In this document: positions 6,683-14,142 of the stretch, one piece after another
Numbering within the stretch: the first letter of the stretch is position 1
How the letters are laid out: each line of letters opens with the position of its first letter
Assembly (NCBI GenBank): GCA_002339015.1
Contig: DDJC01000100.1
Span: 155 to 22,920, forward strand
Direction: 5' to 3'
Length of the DNA stretch: 22,766 bases
Source: Burkholderiales bacterium UBA1834
Lineage (GTDB): Bacteria > Pseudomonadota > Gammaproteobacteria > Burkholderiales > Burkholderiaceae_C
Position numbers and translations under genes: made by a program
Notes under the pieces: generated by a model
The model's input: only the letters and a program-made list of their open reading frames with translations
What the model was told of the DNA's origin: nothing
Database searches by the model: none

Positions 6683-8557
6683 ATGGCCATCTTTCCACAG
6701 GGCCTCACCCGCATCGACAAGCGGTGCAACGCGGGTGAACGCCGTGTTCTGAACCAGCTCAAGCGCTGCCTGGAAGACGACTACATCGTCTGGCACGACA
6801 TCCCCCTGGGCCCCAAGGCGCGCCAGCCCGATTTCGTGATCCTCAGCCCGCGCTGGGGTGTGCTGCTGCTGGAGGTGAAGGACTGGAAGCGCCAGACCCT
6901 GGTGTCGGCCAACCGAGATCAGGTCGAGCTGCAGACGGCGCATGGCCTTGTCACGGACGGCAGCCCCTTGCGCCAGGTGCGCGACTACACCATGGAGCTG
7001 GTCGACCTGATGCAGGCCGATGCCCAGCTGGTGCATGCCGAAGGGCCGTTTCAGGGCAAGCTGCTGTTTCCCTATGGCTGGGGCGTGGTCTTCTCGGGCA
7101 TCACCCGGGAGGCCGCCGGGGACGACTTCCACGAGGTGTTCCCCGAGTTCAAGACGCTGCTGCGGGACGACCTCGACGAGGCCGTCGACCCTGGTGATTT
7201 CCAGCAGCGCCTGTGGGGCATGTTCACGGTCAACTATCCGTACACGCTCAGCCTGCCCCAGCGAGACCGCATCCGTTGGCACTTGTTTCCCGAGGTGCGC
7301 ATGCAGGCCGTGCAGCCCTCGCTGCTGGCCGCCGAGGAAGACGCCGGCTATGGGCCGTCGCTGCCCGACCTGTTGCAGGTGATGGATCTGCAGCAGGAGC
7401 AGATCGCCCGCACGCTGGGCGCGGGGCACAGGGTGATCCATGGCCCGGCTGGTTCGGGCAAGACGATGATCCTGATCTACCGCGCGCAGCAATTGGCGGC
7501 CGCGGCGCAGCCGGGCAAACCCATCCTCATCCTTTGCTACAACCGCTCGCTGGCCGGGCGCATCGATGCCGTGCTGCGCCAGCGCGGGGTGGACGAGCGG
7601 GTGCAGGTGCGCACCTTCCATGCCTGGTGTGAGGACATGGTGCGCAGCTACCAGGTCGATGTTCCCGGCAGCCGGTCCAGGGACGACGCTTACTACGCCG
7701 CCCTGGTGAAAGCCGTGGAACGCGCGCTGGAGACTGGGCAGGTTCCTTCAGGGCAGTACCTGGCCTTGCTGGTGGACGAGGCCCATGACTTCGAGGAGGA
7801 TTGGCTGCGCCTGTGCACCCGCCTGGTCGACCCGCTCACAAAGAGCCTGCTGGTGATGTACGACGATGCCCAGTCCATTTACCAGAAAAAGCGCCGCAGC
7901 CGCTTCACCTTCGCCGGGGTGGGCATCGAGGCGCAGGGCCGGCGCACGCAGATCCTCAAGCTCAACTACCGCAATACCCGCGAGATCCTGGGCCTGGCCG
8001 TGAGGTGCGCCGATGCCTTGCTGCAGGCCGACGATGAGACCAGCGACACTGCCACGGTGATGCCCACCTCCGCCGGCCGTTGCGGGCCCGCCCCTGTGCT
8101 GATCCGCGCAAGGTCCGCGCACGAAGAGGCTGAACTGGTGGCCCAGCGCATCGCCAGTCTGCTGGCCGACGGCAGCCTGCCCGACGAGGTGGCGGTGCTG
8201 TGCCGGAGCAAGTACCTGATGGCGCCCATCGAGCGGGCACTGCAGGCCTGCCGGGTGCCCTGCCAGTCGATGAACGCGGAGGGGTTCAGGCGCTTCGACT
8301 GGCGCAAGCCCTCGGTGCGCCTGGTGACGCTGCACAGCGCGAAGGGTCTGGAGTTCTCGCACGTGTTCGTGGCCGGGCTGCAGGCCATGCCGCACAAGGG
8401 CGTGAACCTGGAGGAAGAGGTGCGCCTGCTTTACGTGGGCATGACGCGGGCCACCCAGACGCTGACGCTCTCCGCCACGGGGCGCTCCCTGATGGTGGAT
8501 CGGGTGGCATCGGCGCTGGAGGCCGTGGCGCGGTCTCCGGTGGACGCGCCGAACTGA
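6683..8557 (+). CDS. NERD-domain nuclease fused to UvrD/Rep-type SF1 helicase, 624 aa
   Basis: N-terminal residues 15-130 fit the nuclease-related NERD domain: GERRVLNQL, then D50 (QPDF) and E64-V-K66, a PD-(D/E)xK-like catalytic set. The rest is an SF1 helicase: Walker A GPAGSGKT at 254-261, motif Ia with CYNRSL, motif II DEAH at 365-368, motif III YDDAQSIYQ at 393-401, LNYRNTREI at 427-435, motif V TLHSAKGLEF at 549-558 and motif VI LLYVGMTRA at 582-590. All helicase motifs are present, so it should be an active DNA translocase with a possible nuclease head. The family role is DNA repair or defence; which applies here is not shown. ATG 6683 follows GAGGT (6669-6673) by 9 bases. It is divergent from hipB and convergent with the M20 peptidase gene, 35 bp away. 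Confidence 0.92.
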   Translation: MAIFPQGLTRIDKRCNAGERRVLNQLKRCLEDDYIVWHDIPLGPKARQPDFVILSPRWGVLLLEVKDWKRQTLVSANRDQVELQTAHGLVTDGSPLRQVRDYTMELVDLMQADAQLVHAEGPFQGKLLFPYGWGVVFSGITREAAGDDFHEVFPEFKTLLRDDLDEAVDPGDFQQRLWGMFTVNYPYTLSLPQRDRIRWHLFPEVRMQAVQPSLLAAEEDAGYGPSLPDLLQVMDLQQEQIARTLGAGHRVIHGPAGSGKTMILIYRAQQLAAAAQPGKPILILCYNRSLAGRIDAVLRQRGVDERVQVRTFHAWCEDMVRSYQVDVPGSRSRDDAYYAALVKAVERALETGQVPSGQYLALLVDEAHDFEEDWLRLCTRLVDPLTKSLLVMYDDAQSIYQKKRRSRFTFAGVGIEAQGRRTQILKLNYRNTREILGLAVRCADALLQADDETSDTATVMPTSAGRCGPAPVLIRARSAHEEAELVAQRIASLLADGSLPDEVAVLCRSKYLMAPIERALQACRVPCQSMNAEGFRRFDWRKPSVRLVTLHSAKGLEFSHVFVAGLQAMPHKGVNLEEEVRLLYVGMTRATQTLTLSATGRSLMVDRVASALEAVARSPVDAPN

Positions 8558-8592
8558 GCGCGCTTGCCCCGGCCTTTCAAAGCCATTGGGCT

Positions 8593-10080
8593 TCAGGGAT
8601 TCAAATTCCGCAGCAAGCGCTCATAAAACTGAATCATCTCCCCATACTCTTTCACCCCAATCCGCTCATCCGTGCCATGCAGGCGCGCCATGTCCTTGGC
8701 CGTCACGTGAATCGGCCTGAACCGCAGGATGGTCTCGGCCAGGTCCGTGAAGTGGATGGAATCGGTACCGCCGATCAACAGCCCCGGGGCCACCACGGTG
8801 CCCGGCTGCAACTCCCGCAGGCTGCGGGCCAAGGCCTGATACGCCTTTGACTCTGTGCTGGACACGGCAGCGGCCTCGGCGCCCTTGGGCTGCCGCTCCA
8901 CGCTCACATCCAGCCCTTGCACCACCTGCTGCACATGCCGGATTACTTCTTCGCTGGTGTCGCCGGGCAGCAGCCGGTAGTTGATGGTGGCCGATGCCAG
9001 CCCGGGCACCACGTTCTCCAGCTCGCCCGCTTTCAGGATGGTCGGCACGGCGGTGGTGCGCAGCATCGCGTCAGCGGCTGGGGTCTTGGCCAGTTCGCGC
9101 TCGATCAAAGGCCGCGTCAGCCACAGGTTGCTCAGCACCACGCGCATCGGACCGTTGGCTTCAGCCGCCACCGATTCCATCATCTCGCGTGGCAGGCCTT
9201 GCAGCCGGCCTGGCATGGGCTGCGCTTCGAGCCGCTGCAGGGCCTCGGCCAGCACACCGATCGCATGGTGCTTGGGCGGTTGGCTGGAATGCCCCGGCTG
9301 CCCCTTGGCGGTGAGCTTGAGCGTGAGGTAGCCCTTCTGCGACATGCCTACCAGGGCCACTGGCGGCTTCACGCCGGGCACCATGCCGTGCGTGATCACC
9401 ATGCCTTCGTCCAGCAGCAACTCAAGCTTGATGCCCTGCGCGCGCCACAGCTTGGCCACCTGCCCCGCGCCCTCGTCACCACCCACTTCCTCGTCGGCGT
9501 TGAAGAGCAGGTAGATGGTCTGGCGCGGCTTGAAGCCGGCCTTCACCAGCGATTCGACCGCTTCCAGAATGGCCATCACGCTGGACTTGTCGTCCCAGGT
9601 GCCGCGGCCCCAGATGAAGCCATCCTTGATCGCGCCGGAGTAGGGTGGCACCTGCCAGTCGCCCTCGGTGCCCGGCGCCACGGACACCACGTCCTGGTGG
9701 GCCAGCAGGGCGATGGGCCTGGCCTGCGGATCCGTGCCTGCCCAGGTGTAGAGCAAGGCGTGCTTGCCGATGATCTGTCGGGTCAGCTTTTGATGCACGC
9801 CCGGGTAGCTGGTCTCGATAAGCTGGCGCAAGGCCTGAAAGGCTGCCGCGTTGGCATCGGTGGCCGACCACACGGTGCGCAGCTGCACGGCGGCGCTCAG
9901 GCGTTTGGCCGCGGCGTCAACATCCACCGCCACGCCTGGCCGGGGCTCGACCTGGATCTGATGTGAAGGGAAACGCCAGGTTTGCCAGGCCAGGATCAAG
10001 GCCAGACCGAGCAGCAAGGTCGCCAGCAGCCACAGGAGGCGTTTGATCAAAGAGGGTTGGCGGGAAGACATGTCAGCCAT
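8593..10080 (-). CDS. Membrane-anchored M20 family metallopeptidase (carboxypeptidase S-like), 495 aa
   Basis: A two-zinc exopeptidase of the M20/ArgE/CPS1 group, cleaving C-terminal residues or N-acyl amino acids. A hydrophobic helix at 13-32 after a short basic start suggests an inner-membrane anchor with the enzyme in the periplasm. Metal and catalytic residues are in order: H128-x-D130 (LLAHQDVV), bridging D163 (GRGTWDD), E197/E198 (NADEEVGG), D224 or E225 (LLDEG) and H468 (LHGTDER). The dimerisation insert starts near G260-QPGHSS. Length matches the CPS1-like subfamily (about 490-500). ATG 10080 has GAGGAA 11 bases upstream; an alternative is ATG at 10071. It stands alone and is probably not part of the toxin island. 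The substrate is not predictable. Confidence 0.9.
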   Translation of the reverse strand: MADMSSRQPSLIKRLLWLLATLLLGLALILAWQTWRFPSHQIQVEPRPGVAVDVDAAAKRLSAAVQLRTVWSATDANAAAFQALRQLIETSYPGVHQKLTRQIIGKHALLYTWAGTDPQARPIALLAHQDVVSVAPGTEGDWQVPPYSGAIKDGFIWGRGTWDDKSSVMAILEAVESLVKAGFKPRQTIYLLFNADEEVGGDEGAGQVAKLWRAQGIKLELLLDEGMVITHGMVPGVKPPVALVGMSQKGYLTLKLTAKGQPGHSSQPPKHHAIGVLAEALQRLEAQPMPGRLQGLPREMMESVAAEANGPMRVVLSNLWLTRPLIERELAKTPAADAMLRTTAVPTILKAGELENVVPGLASATINYRLLPGDTSEEVIRHVQQVVQGLDVSVERQPKGAEAAAVSSTESKAYQALARSLRELQPGTVVAPGLLIGGTDSIHFTDLAETILRFRPIHVTAKDMARLHGTDERIGVKEYGEMIQFYERLLRNLNP

Positions 10081-10227
10081 GATGCACCAGCTTCCTCAGC
10101 GCTGCCGGCTGAAGATCTGGTGGGCGCGTATGGCCAAGGAGCGGCGCCCGCCTGTCTACTCAAGAAGACACACCATCACGCAAGTCTGCAGGTCGCTTCC
10201 TAGCATGGTCACCCCCTGTCCATCAAC

Positions 10228-10235
10228 AAAGGAGG
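10228..10235 (+). promoter_or_regulatory. Strong Shine-Dalgarno that fixes the Rieske oxygenase start
   Basis: AAAGGAGG is followed after exactly 6 bases by ATG at 10242. An in-frame TTG at 10236 directly abuts the site and cannot be the start. Confidence 0.85.
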
Positions 10236-10241
10236 TTGACC

Positions 10242-11369
10242 ATGTGGCGCGCAGAACCCAACACCGTTCACCCGGTCGTACGATCGACACCCCAGCTGCC
10301 GGTACAGGCGTACTTCAGCGATGAACTGCTGAAGGAGGAAGACCGACAGCTGTTCAAGCAAGGCATCCAGTACGCCGGCCATTCATTGCTGGTGCCCCAG
10401 GTCAACGATTACTGCGTGCTGCCGCACCGGCATAACGGGATGACGCTGCTTCATGGCGAACAGGGCGTACAGCTCATCTCCAACGTCTGCAGGCATCGGC
10501 AGGCCACCATCCTGCAAGGCAGGGGCAATGTAAGACGCATTTCCTGCCCTCTGCACAGGTGGACCTATGACACGGATGGCGCGCTGCTCACGGCGCCTCG
10601 CTTCGAGACCAAGCCTTGTCTGGCACTGGAAACGTTTCCTACTACCGTCTGGAACGGCTTGCACTTCACCGGTACCGGCGTTGACCATGCCGTTGACGGT
10701 ATTCCCGCCGAACTCCAGCACCTGCTGTCGTTCGACGGCATGCACTTCGGGCACATGGAGGTGCACGAATGCAATTACAACTGGAAGACCTTCATCGAGT
10801 TCTACCTGGAGGACTATCACGTGGCCCCGTTTCATCCAGGGCTGGGGCGTTTTGTCTCATGCGACGATCTGCAATGGTGTTTCGGCAGGCAGTGGAGCAT
10901 GCAGACGGTCGGCTTCCACAAGGGGCTTCAGCAACCAGGCGACAGCGACATCTACCGCGCGTGGCACGACGCCGTGCTGCGCTATTACGAAGGTCAGCTG
11001 CCGCAGGTGGGCGCCATGTGGTTCTTGCTGTACCCCAATGTCATGATCGAGTGCTATCCCCTGGTGACCGTGATTTCGACCATCTATCCCCGTGGGCCGC
11101 TTCGTTCCGTCAACATCGTCGAGTACTACCATCCCGACAAGCTGGTGCAGTTCGAGGATGGCCGTCATATGGCCGATCTGGCCGCCAAGGCCTACCTCGA
11201 AACGGCGGTGGAGGACAACGAAATCGGCGAACGCATGCAGGAAGGCCGCCATGCGCTGTGGTGCAGGGACACCACCGATGCCGGCCCGCACCACGAGCGG
11301 CTGGAAGCAGGCATGGCCCACTTCCATCACTACCTGTGGAACCGCATGGGCGATGCTTGCTGGCGTTGA
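10242..11369 (+). CDS. Rieske [2Fe-2S] non-haem iron oxygenase, alpha-subunit type, 375 aa
   Basis: An oxygenase component of a Rieske mono- or dioxygenase. Cluster ligands are C83-R-H85 and C102-PL-H105, spaced as in the Rieske pattern CxH-x16-CxxH. The mononuclear iron site in the C-terminal SRPBCC-like domain is visible as ED191-YH193-xxxxH198 (NWKTFIEFYLEDYHVAPFHPG), with D325 (VEDNEIGERMQEG) as likely third ligand; a similar ED...Q.G stretch occurs in choline-monooxygenase-like enzymes. D191 would carry electrons between neighbouring subunits. No ferredoxin or reductase gene lies nearby, so electron partners must be encoded elsewhere. Substrate is unknown. The divergent 161-bp gap to the M20 gene probably holds the promoter, but I see no convincing hexamers. 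Confidence 0.9.
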   Translation: MWRAEPNTVHPVVRSTPQLPVQAYFSDELLKEEDRQLFKQGIQYAGHSLLVPQVNDYCVLPHRHNGMTLLHGEQGVQLISNVCRHRQATILQGRGNVRRISCPLHRWTYDTDGALLTAPRFETKPCLALETFPTTVWNGLHFTGTGVDHAVDGIPAELQHLLSFDGMHFGHMEVHECNYNWKTFIEFYLEDYHVAPFHPGLGRFVSCDDLQWCFGRQWSMQTVGFHKGLQQPGDSDIYRAWHDAVLRYYEGQLPQVGAMWFLLYPNVMIECYPLVTVISTIYPRGPLRSVNIVEYYHPDKLVQFEDGRHMADLAAKAYLETAVEDNEIGERMQEGRHALWCRDTTDAGPHHERLEAGMAHFHHYLWNRMGDACWR

Positions 11370-11437
11370 AGCCCCGCAATTGATCGGTCTTTCTGCCAGC
11401 ATCAGCCTGATCTTTGGTAATCTGCCCATCGTTCGAG

Positions 11438-11500
11438 GTACCGCTCTCTCATCTCTCGGTCGCACCCGGTACAGGTGCATGACCATAGAGAGAGCGCCTC
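11438..11500 (+). promoter_or_regulatory. Structured 5' leader of the SMR gene that may mask its ribosome site
   Basis: CGCTCTCTC (11442-11450) pairs perfectly with GAGAGAGCG (11488-11496), ending 4 bases before the ATG. Inside it GGTCGCACC (11458-11466) pairs with GGTGC-AT-GACC (11474-11484), leaving a CGGTACA loop. The loop bases CGGTAC (11467-11472) also complement GTACCG (11438-11443), allowing a competing or pseudoknot pairing. GAGAG in the outer stem is the only purine-rich ribosome-site candidate, 8 bases before the ATG, so folding would hide it. I do not recognise a guanidine riboswitch consensus. Confidence 0.45.
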
Positions 11501-11833
11501 ATGAATTCGCAACTCTTTGCTTGGCTCGTGCTCGCGGCCAGCGTGCTTGCCGAAGTGCTCGGCACGCTGGCGTTACGCCATGCCGATGGCTTCACCAAGC
11601 CATTTCCCTCCACCGCCGTGGTGCTCTGCTATGGCGCGGCCATCTGGCTGATGTCCATCTCCATCAAGCACCTTGAGATGGGCCTGACCTACGCAGTGTG
11701 GGCCGGGAGCGGCACCGCCCTCACCGCGGCCCTGGGCATCGTCTGGTTTGGCGAGTCCTTCAGCGCCCTGAGGATGGCCGGCCTGGGTTGCATCGTGCTG
11801 GGGGTGATCGCGCTGAACCTCAGCAGTCACTGA
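11501..11833 (+). CDS. Small multidrug resistance (SMR) family transporter, EmrE/Qac-like, 110 aa
   Basis: A four-helix inner-membrane proton antiporter acting as an antiparallel dimer. The essential glutamate is E18 (LAEVLGT), and Y64 and W67 (LTYAVWAGSG) line the pocket; all are offset by four from EmrE E14, Y60 and W63. Hydrophobic segments are at about 5-24, 37-55, 62-83 and 89-107. The sequence around GTLALRHADGFTKPFPS resembles EmrE GTTLMKFSEGFTRLWPS. I favour the Qac/EmrE drug-export branch over the guanidinium-specific Gdx branch, but this is a judgement by eye. An SD-like GAGAG lies inside a stem (11488-11492). The regulator 37 bp downstream on the same strand may share the transcript. 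Confidence 0.92.
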   Translation: MNSQLFAWLVLAASVLAEVLGTLALRHADGFTKPFPSTAVVLCYGAAIWLMSISIKHLEMGLTYAVWAGSGTALTAALGIVWFGESFSALRMAGLGCIVLGVIALNLSSH

Positions 11834-11870
11834 AGCGCGAATCCATACAACGAAGATCAGGGATGATGCC

Positions 11871-12557
11871 ATGCTTGAGCAATGCCTTCAGGCGCTGATG
11901 CGCCAGCGTTCGCGCGACCTTGGCAAGACGTTCACCGTGCTGGCCGCGGAGGCTGGACTGGCGCGAACCTACTTGTACAAACTGGCTTCGGACACCGTCA
12001 TGGACCCGTCCATCGGCACACTGATGCGCCTGGCCCGTGCCTTGGAGGTGTCGCCTGTGGCGGTATTCAGGCACTACGTGAGCTTGGGCATCGATGGCGG
12101 AAGGCCTTTGCGCCCGCCCGCCATGTGCACTGACCAGTCCCGTGGGGTGCTTATTCAGAATGACGCGGTTGTTTTCAACGCCGACATCACTGTTCCGGAC
12201 CACATGGCCGTATGCGGCGGCGAGGCGTTTCGCAAGGTGTGGGAAATCCAGAACATCGGGCAGATCGCCTGGAAAGGTCGTCGGCTCGTTCGCGCCGACG
12301 ATGAATACGTGATCGCACGGCCAGCGTGCAACGGCACGCTGCAGCCGCTGGTGCATTCCCACCTGATATCCCTGCAGCGCGAGGTCGCCATACCCTATAC
12401 ACCGCCCGGCGTTTGTGTGCAGTTGTCGGTGGATTTCGTGGCGCCATGCGCCAACTGCTCGGTGGCGTCGATCTGGCACATCCAGGATGCCGATGGACGA
12501 GCTTGTTTCGGCCCTGAATTCTTCTTGCAGGTGATCGTGACGGTGATCGCACAGTGA
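11871..12557 (+). CDS. XRE-type HTH regulator fused to an NBR1-like Ig (FW) domain, 228 aa
   Basis: Residues 20-70 are a Cro/C1 helix-turn-helix (VLAAEAGLARTYLYKLASD, then SIGTLMRLARALEVSPVAVF). Residues 95-225 match the pattern of the NBR1 'four-tryptophan' Ig-like domain: ITVPDHMAVCGGEAFRKVWEIQNIGQIAW with W124 and W134, then VQLSVDFVAP, then SIWHIQDADGRACFG with W202. The fourth conserved Trp is replaced near F217/F218. The domain is known from eukaryotic autophagy receptors and occurs in bacteria, often fused to HTH domains; its bacterial ligand is unclear to me. Start ATG 11871 has AGGGAT about 6 bases upstream. It follows the SMR gene closely and may regulate it. It converges on the next gene with 29 bp between. 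Confidence 0.8.
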   Translation: MLEQCLQALMRQRSRDLGKTFTVLAAEAGLARTYLYKLASDTVMDPSIGTLMRLARALEVSPVAVFRHYVSLGIDGGRPLRPPAMCTDQSRGVLIQNDAVVFNADITVPDHMAVCGGEAFRKVWEIQNIGQIAWKGRRLVRADDEYVIARPACNGTLQPLVHSHLISLQREVAIPYTPPGVCVQLSVDFVAPCANCSVASIWHIQDADGRACFGPEFFLQVIVTVIAQ

Positions 12558-12586
12558 ACGCGGGCAAGCTTGGCTGCCTGTCGCTG

Positions 12587-13993
12587 CTAACCTGTGGACT
12601 TCAAGGGGGAGGGAGCATGTTCGGCGCTATTGCGCCCCAACAGCCTCCTGCGCGTTTTCTCGATATTGCTGCGCAGCGCATACACCTCCTCCGCATGCGC
12701 CAGCGGCACCGTGATCTGGCTCGCCACGCGGTCCAGCTCATCGAGCTCATTGAGCAGCTCGGTCGCATCGCCATCGCCGTCTTCCATGCGCGCCTCGACC
12801 TCGCGCAGCCGCGCATACCAGCGGAACACGCGCTGGCGCACGCGGTAGGTGTACAGCGGCGGCACCACGCGTGAGAGCGGCAGCAGCAGCACGATCAAGC
12901 CGCCGATGACCAGCCACATGCGTTCCAGCAGGTTGCTGGCCCAGAAGGGCAGGTAGCGCTGGTAGAAGGGCGGCGTGCCGTTGATGGCGCGGTCGCCTTC
13001 GGGGCTCACGGGCAGCTCGCTGGTGCGCGTGTTCGGAAAATCCCGCGCGCCGTTGAACCAGCCCGATCCACCGTGGATCTGCTGGGCGGCCTGCGCGAAC
13101 AACTGGCGCAGGGCGGGGTGGGTGTCTTCGTGCGTGAGCAGGGCGGTGGTGGCGGCCAGCAGGTGGATGTCGTCGGGCGGCAGATCACGTGCCAGGTGCA
13201 CCATGCCGCGCGGCAGCGTCACCGTCTGCAGGAAGGGGAAGCGCCGCGACAGCGCATCGGCCTGCGGCAGCTCGGCCAGCGCGATGCCGGGTTGCTGCAG
13301 CAGTTGCTGCACCACGGGGGATTCGGGCGCGGTCATCAGCACCAGGGCATCGAGCTGGCCGTCGTTCAGGGCCTGCGCGGCGGCCTCCGGCGCCATGCCG
13401 CTCACGATCACCTCGTTGGACATCACGCCGCTGGCCTGCAGCAGGCGGCTCATTAGGTCAGGCACGCCGCTGCCGGGCTGGTCGATGTTGACGCGCAGGC
13501 CGCGCAGCTGGGTCAGCGATGTCAGGCGCGCATCGGCAGGCGGGGTGGCGGGAGTGTGGCCAGCCGTGGCCTTGGGGTGCAGCGCGGCGGGGCGGTAGAA
13601 CAGCCACAGCGGTTCATAGAACAGCGCGCCGAGCGACATCACGCCATGCTCGGCATCGTCGCTCATGTCGGCGCTGCCGCCGCGCACGAAGGCCACGTTG
13701 GCCTGGCCATCGCGCAGGGCCTGCAGGTTGGCGGCGGGGCCGTCGGTGGGCAGCAGCGTTACCTGGATGCCATCGCGCTTCAGCGCTTCGGCGTAGCGCT
13801 GGCCGAACTCGGCATAGGCGCTGCCGGCGGGGCCCGTGGCCAGGGTGACGGTGCGCGGGGGTTGCGGATCCAGCCACCAGTAGGCGGCGGCCAGCAGGCC
13901 CAGGGCCAGCAGCAGCACGGGGCCCGCCGAGGCGAGCATGTCGCGGATGGACAGGAGCGCCAGCAGCAGTGCTTCGCGGATCTGACGGGTCAT
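12587..13993 (-). CDS. TAXI-type TRAP solute-binding protein with two membrane helices, 468 aa
   Basis: The family binds small organic acids or amino acids for TRAP transport; this subtype is membrane-tethered. From the chosen ATG at 13993 (MTRQIREALLLALLS), a membrane helix spans about 22-41, followed by the binding domain beginning VTLATGPAGSAYAEFG (48-64), the glycine-rich ligand loop of TAXI/NMT1-like proteins. Further landmarks are DGQANVAFVRGG and LRGLRVNIDQPGSGV. A second helix at about 360-380 (MWLVIGGLIVLLLPLSRVV) precedes a charged, partly coiled C-terminal tail of about 87 residues. No TRAP membrane subunit is adjacent. The frame stays open to 14107; I reject the longer start because those 38 residues do not look like a signal and would run into the promoter region of the divergent gene. 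Ribosome sites are weak for every start. Confidence 0.8.
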   Translation of the reverse strand: MTRQIREALLLALLSIRDMLASAGPVLLLALGLLAAAYWWLDPQPPRTVTLATGPAGSAYAEFGQRYAEALKRDGIQVTLLPTDGPAANLQALRDGQANVAFVRGGSADMSDDAEHGVMSLGALFYEPLWLFYRPAALHPKATAGHTPATPPADARLTSLTQLRGLRVNIDQPGSGVPDLMSRLLQASGVMSNEVIVSGMAPEAAAQALNDGQLDALVLMTAPESPVVQQLLQQPGIALAELPQADALSRRFPFLQTVTLPRGMVHLARDLPPDDIHLLAATTALLTHEDTHPALRQLFAQAAQQIHGGSGWFNGARDFPNTRTSELPVSPEGDRAINGTPPFYQRYLPFWASNLLERMWLVIGGLIVLLLPLSRVVPPLYTYRVRQRVFRWYARLREVEARMEDGDGDATELLNELDELDRVASQITVPLAHAEEVYALRSNIEKTRRRLLGRNSAEHAPSPLKSTG

Positions 13994-14079
13994 GGATGAG
14001 TTGAGGGTGACACGGCTGTCCCACTGTATGCCATGGTCGGCAGAGCCAGCGTGTGACATGGTGTCGACTGGACTGTAGC

Positions 14080-14108
14080 TTGGCAAAATCGGCTTATTCT
14101 TGTACATT
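14080..14108 (+). promoter_or_regulatory. Predicted promoter of the HipH-like kinase gene
   Basis: TTGGCA (14080-14085, five of six) and TACATT (14103-14108, four of six) are 17 bases apart and 34 bases before the ATG at 14143, in the AT-rich divergent intergenic stretch. Confidence 0.35.
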
Positions 14109-14142
14109 GAACTGAACTATTCACAAATGTTCCGTTGACGCC

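Noticed and set aside
11438..11500. Guanidine riboswitch (ykkC, mini-ykkC or guanidine-III)
   Set aside because: No ACGR tetraloop pair and no match to the other consensus cores as I recall them; kept only as an unclassified structured leader.
13994..14107. N-terminal extension of the TAXI-type protein by 38 residues
   Set aside because: The extra residues are not signal-like, sit before a good membrane helix that should be near the N-terminus, and overlap the divergent promoter region.
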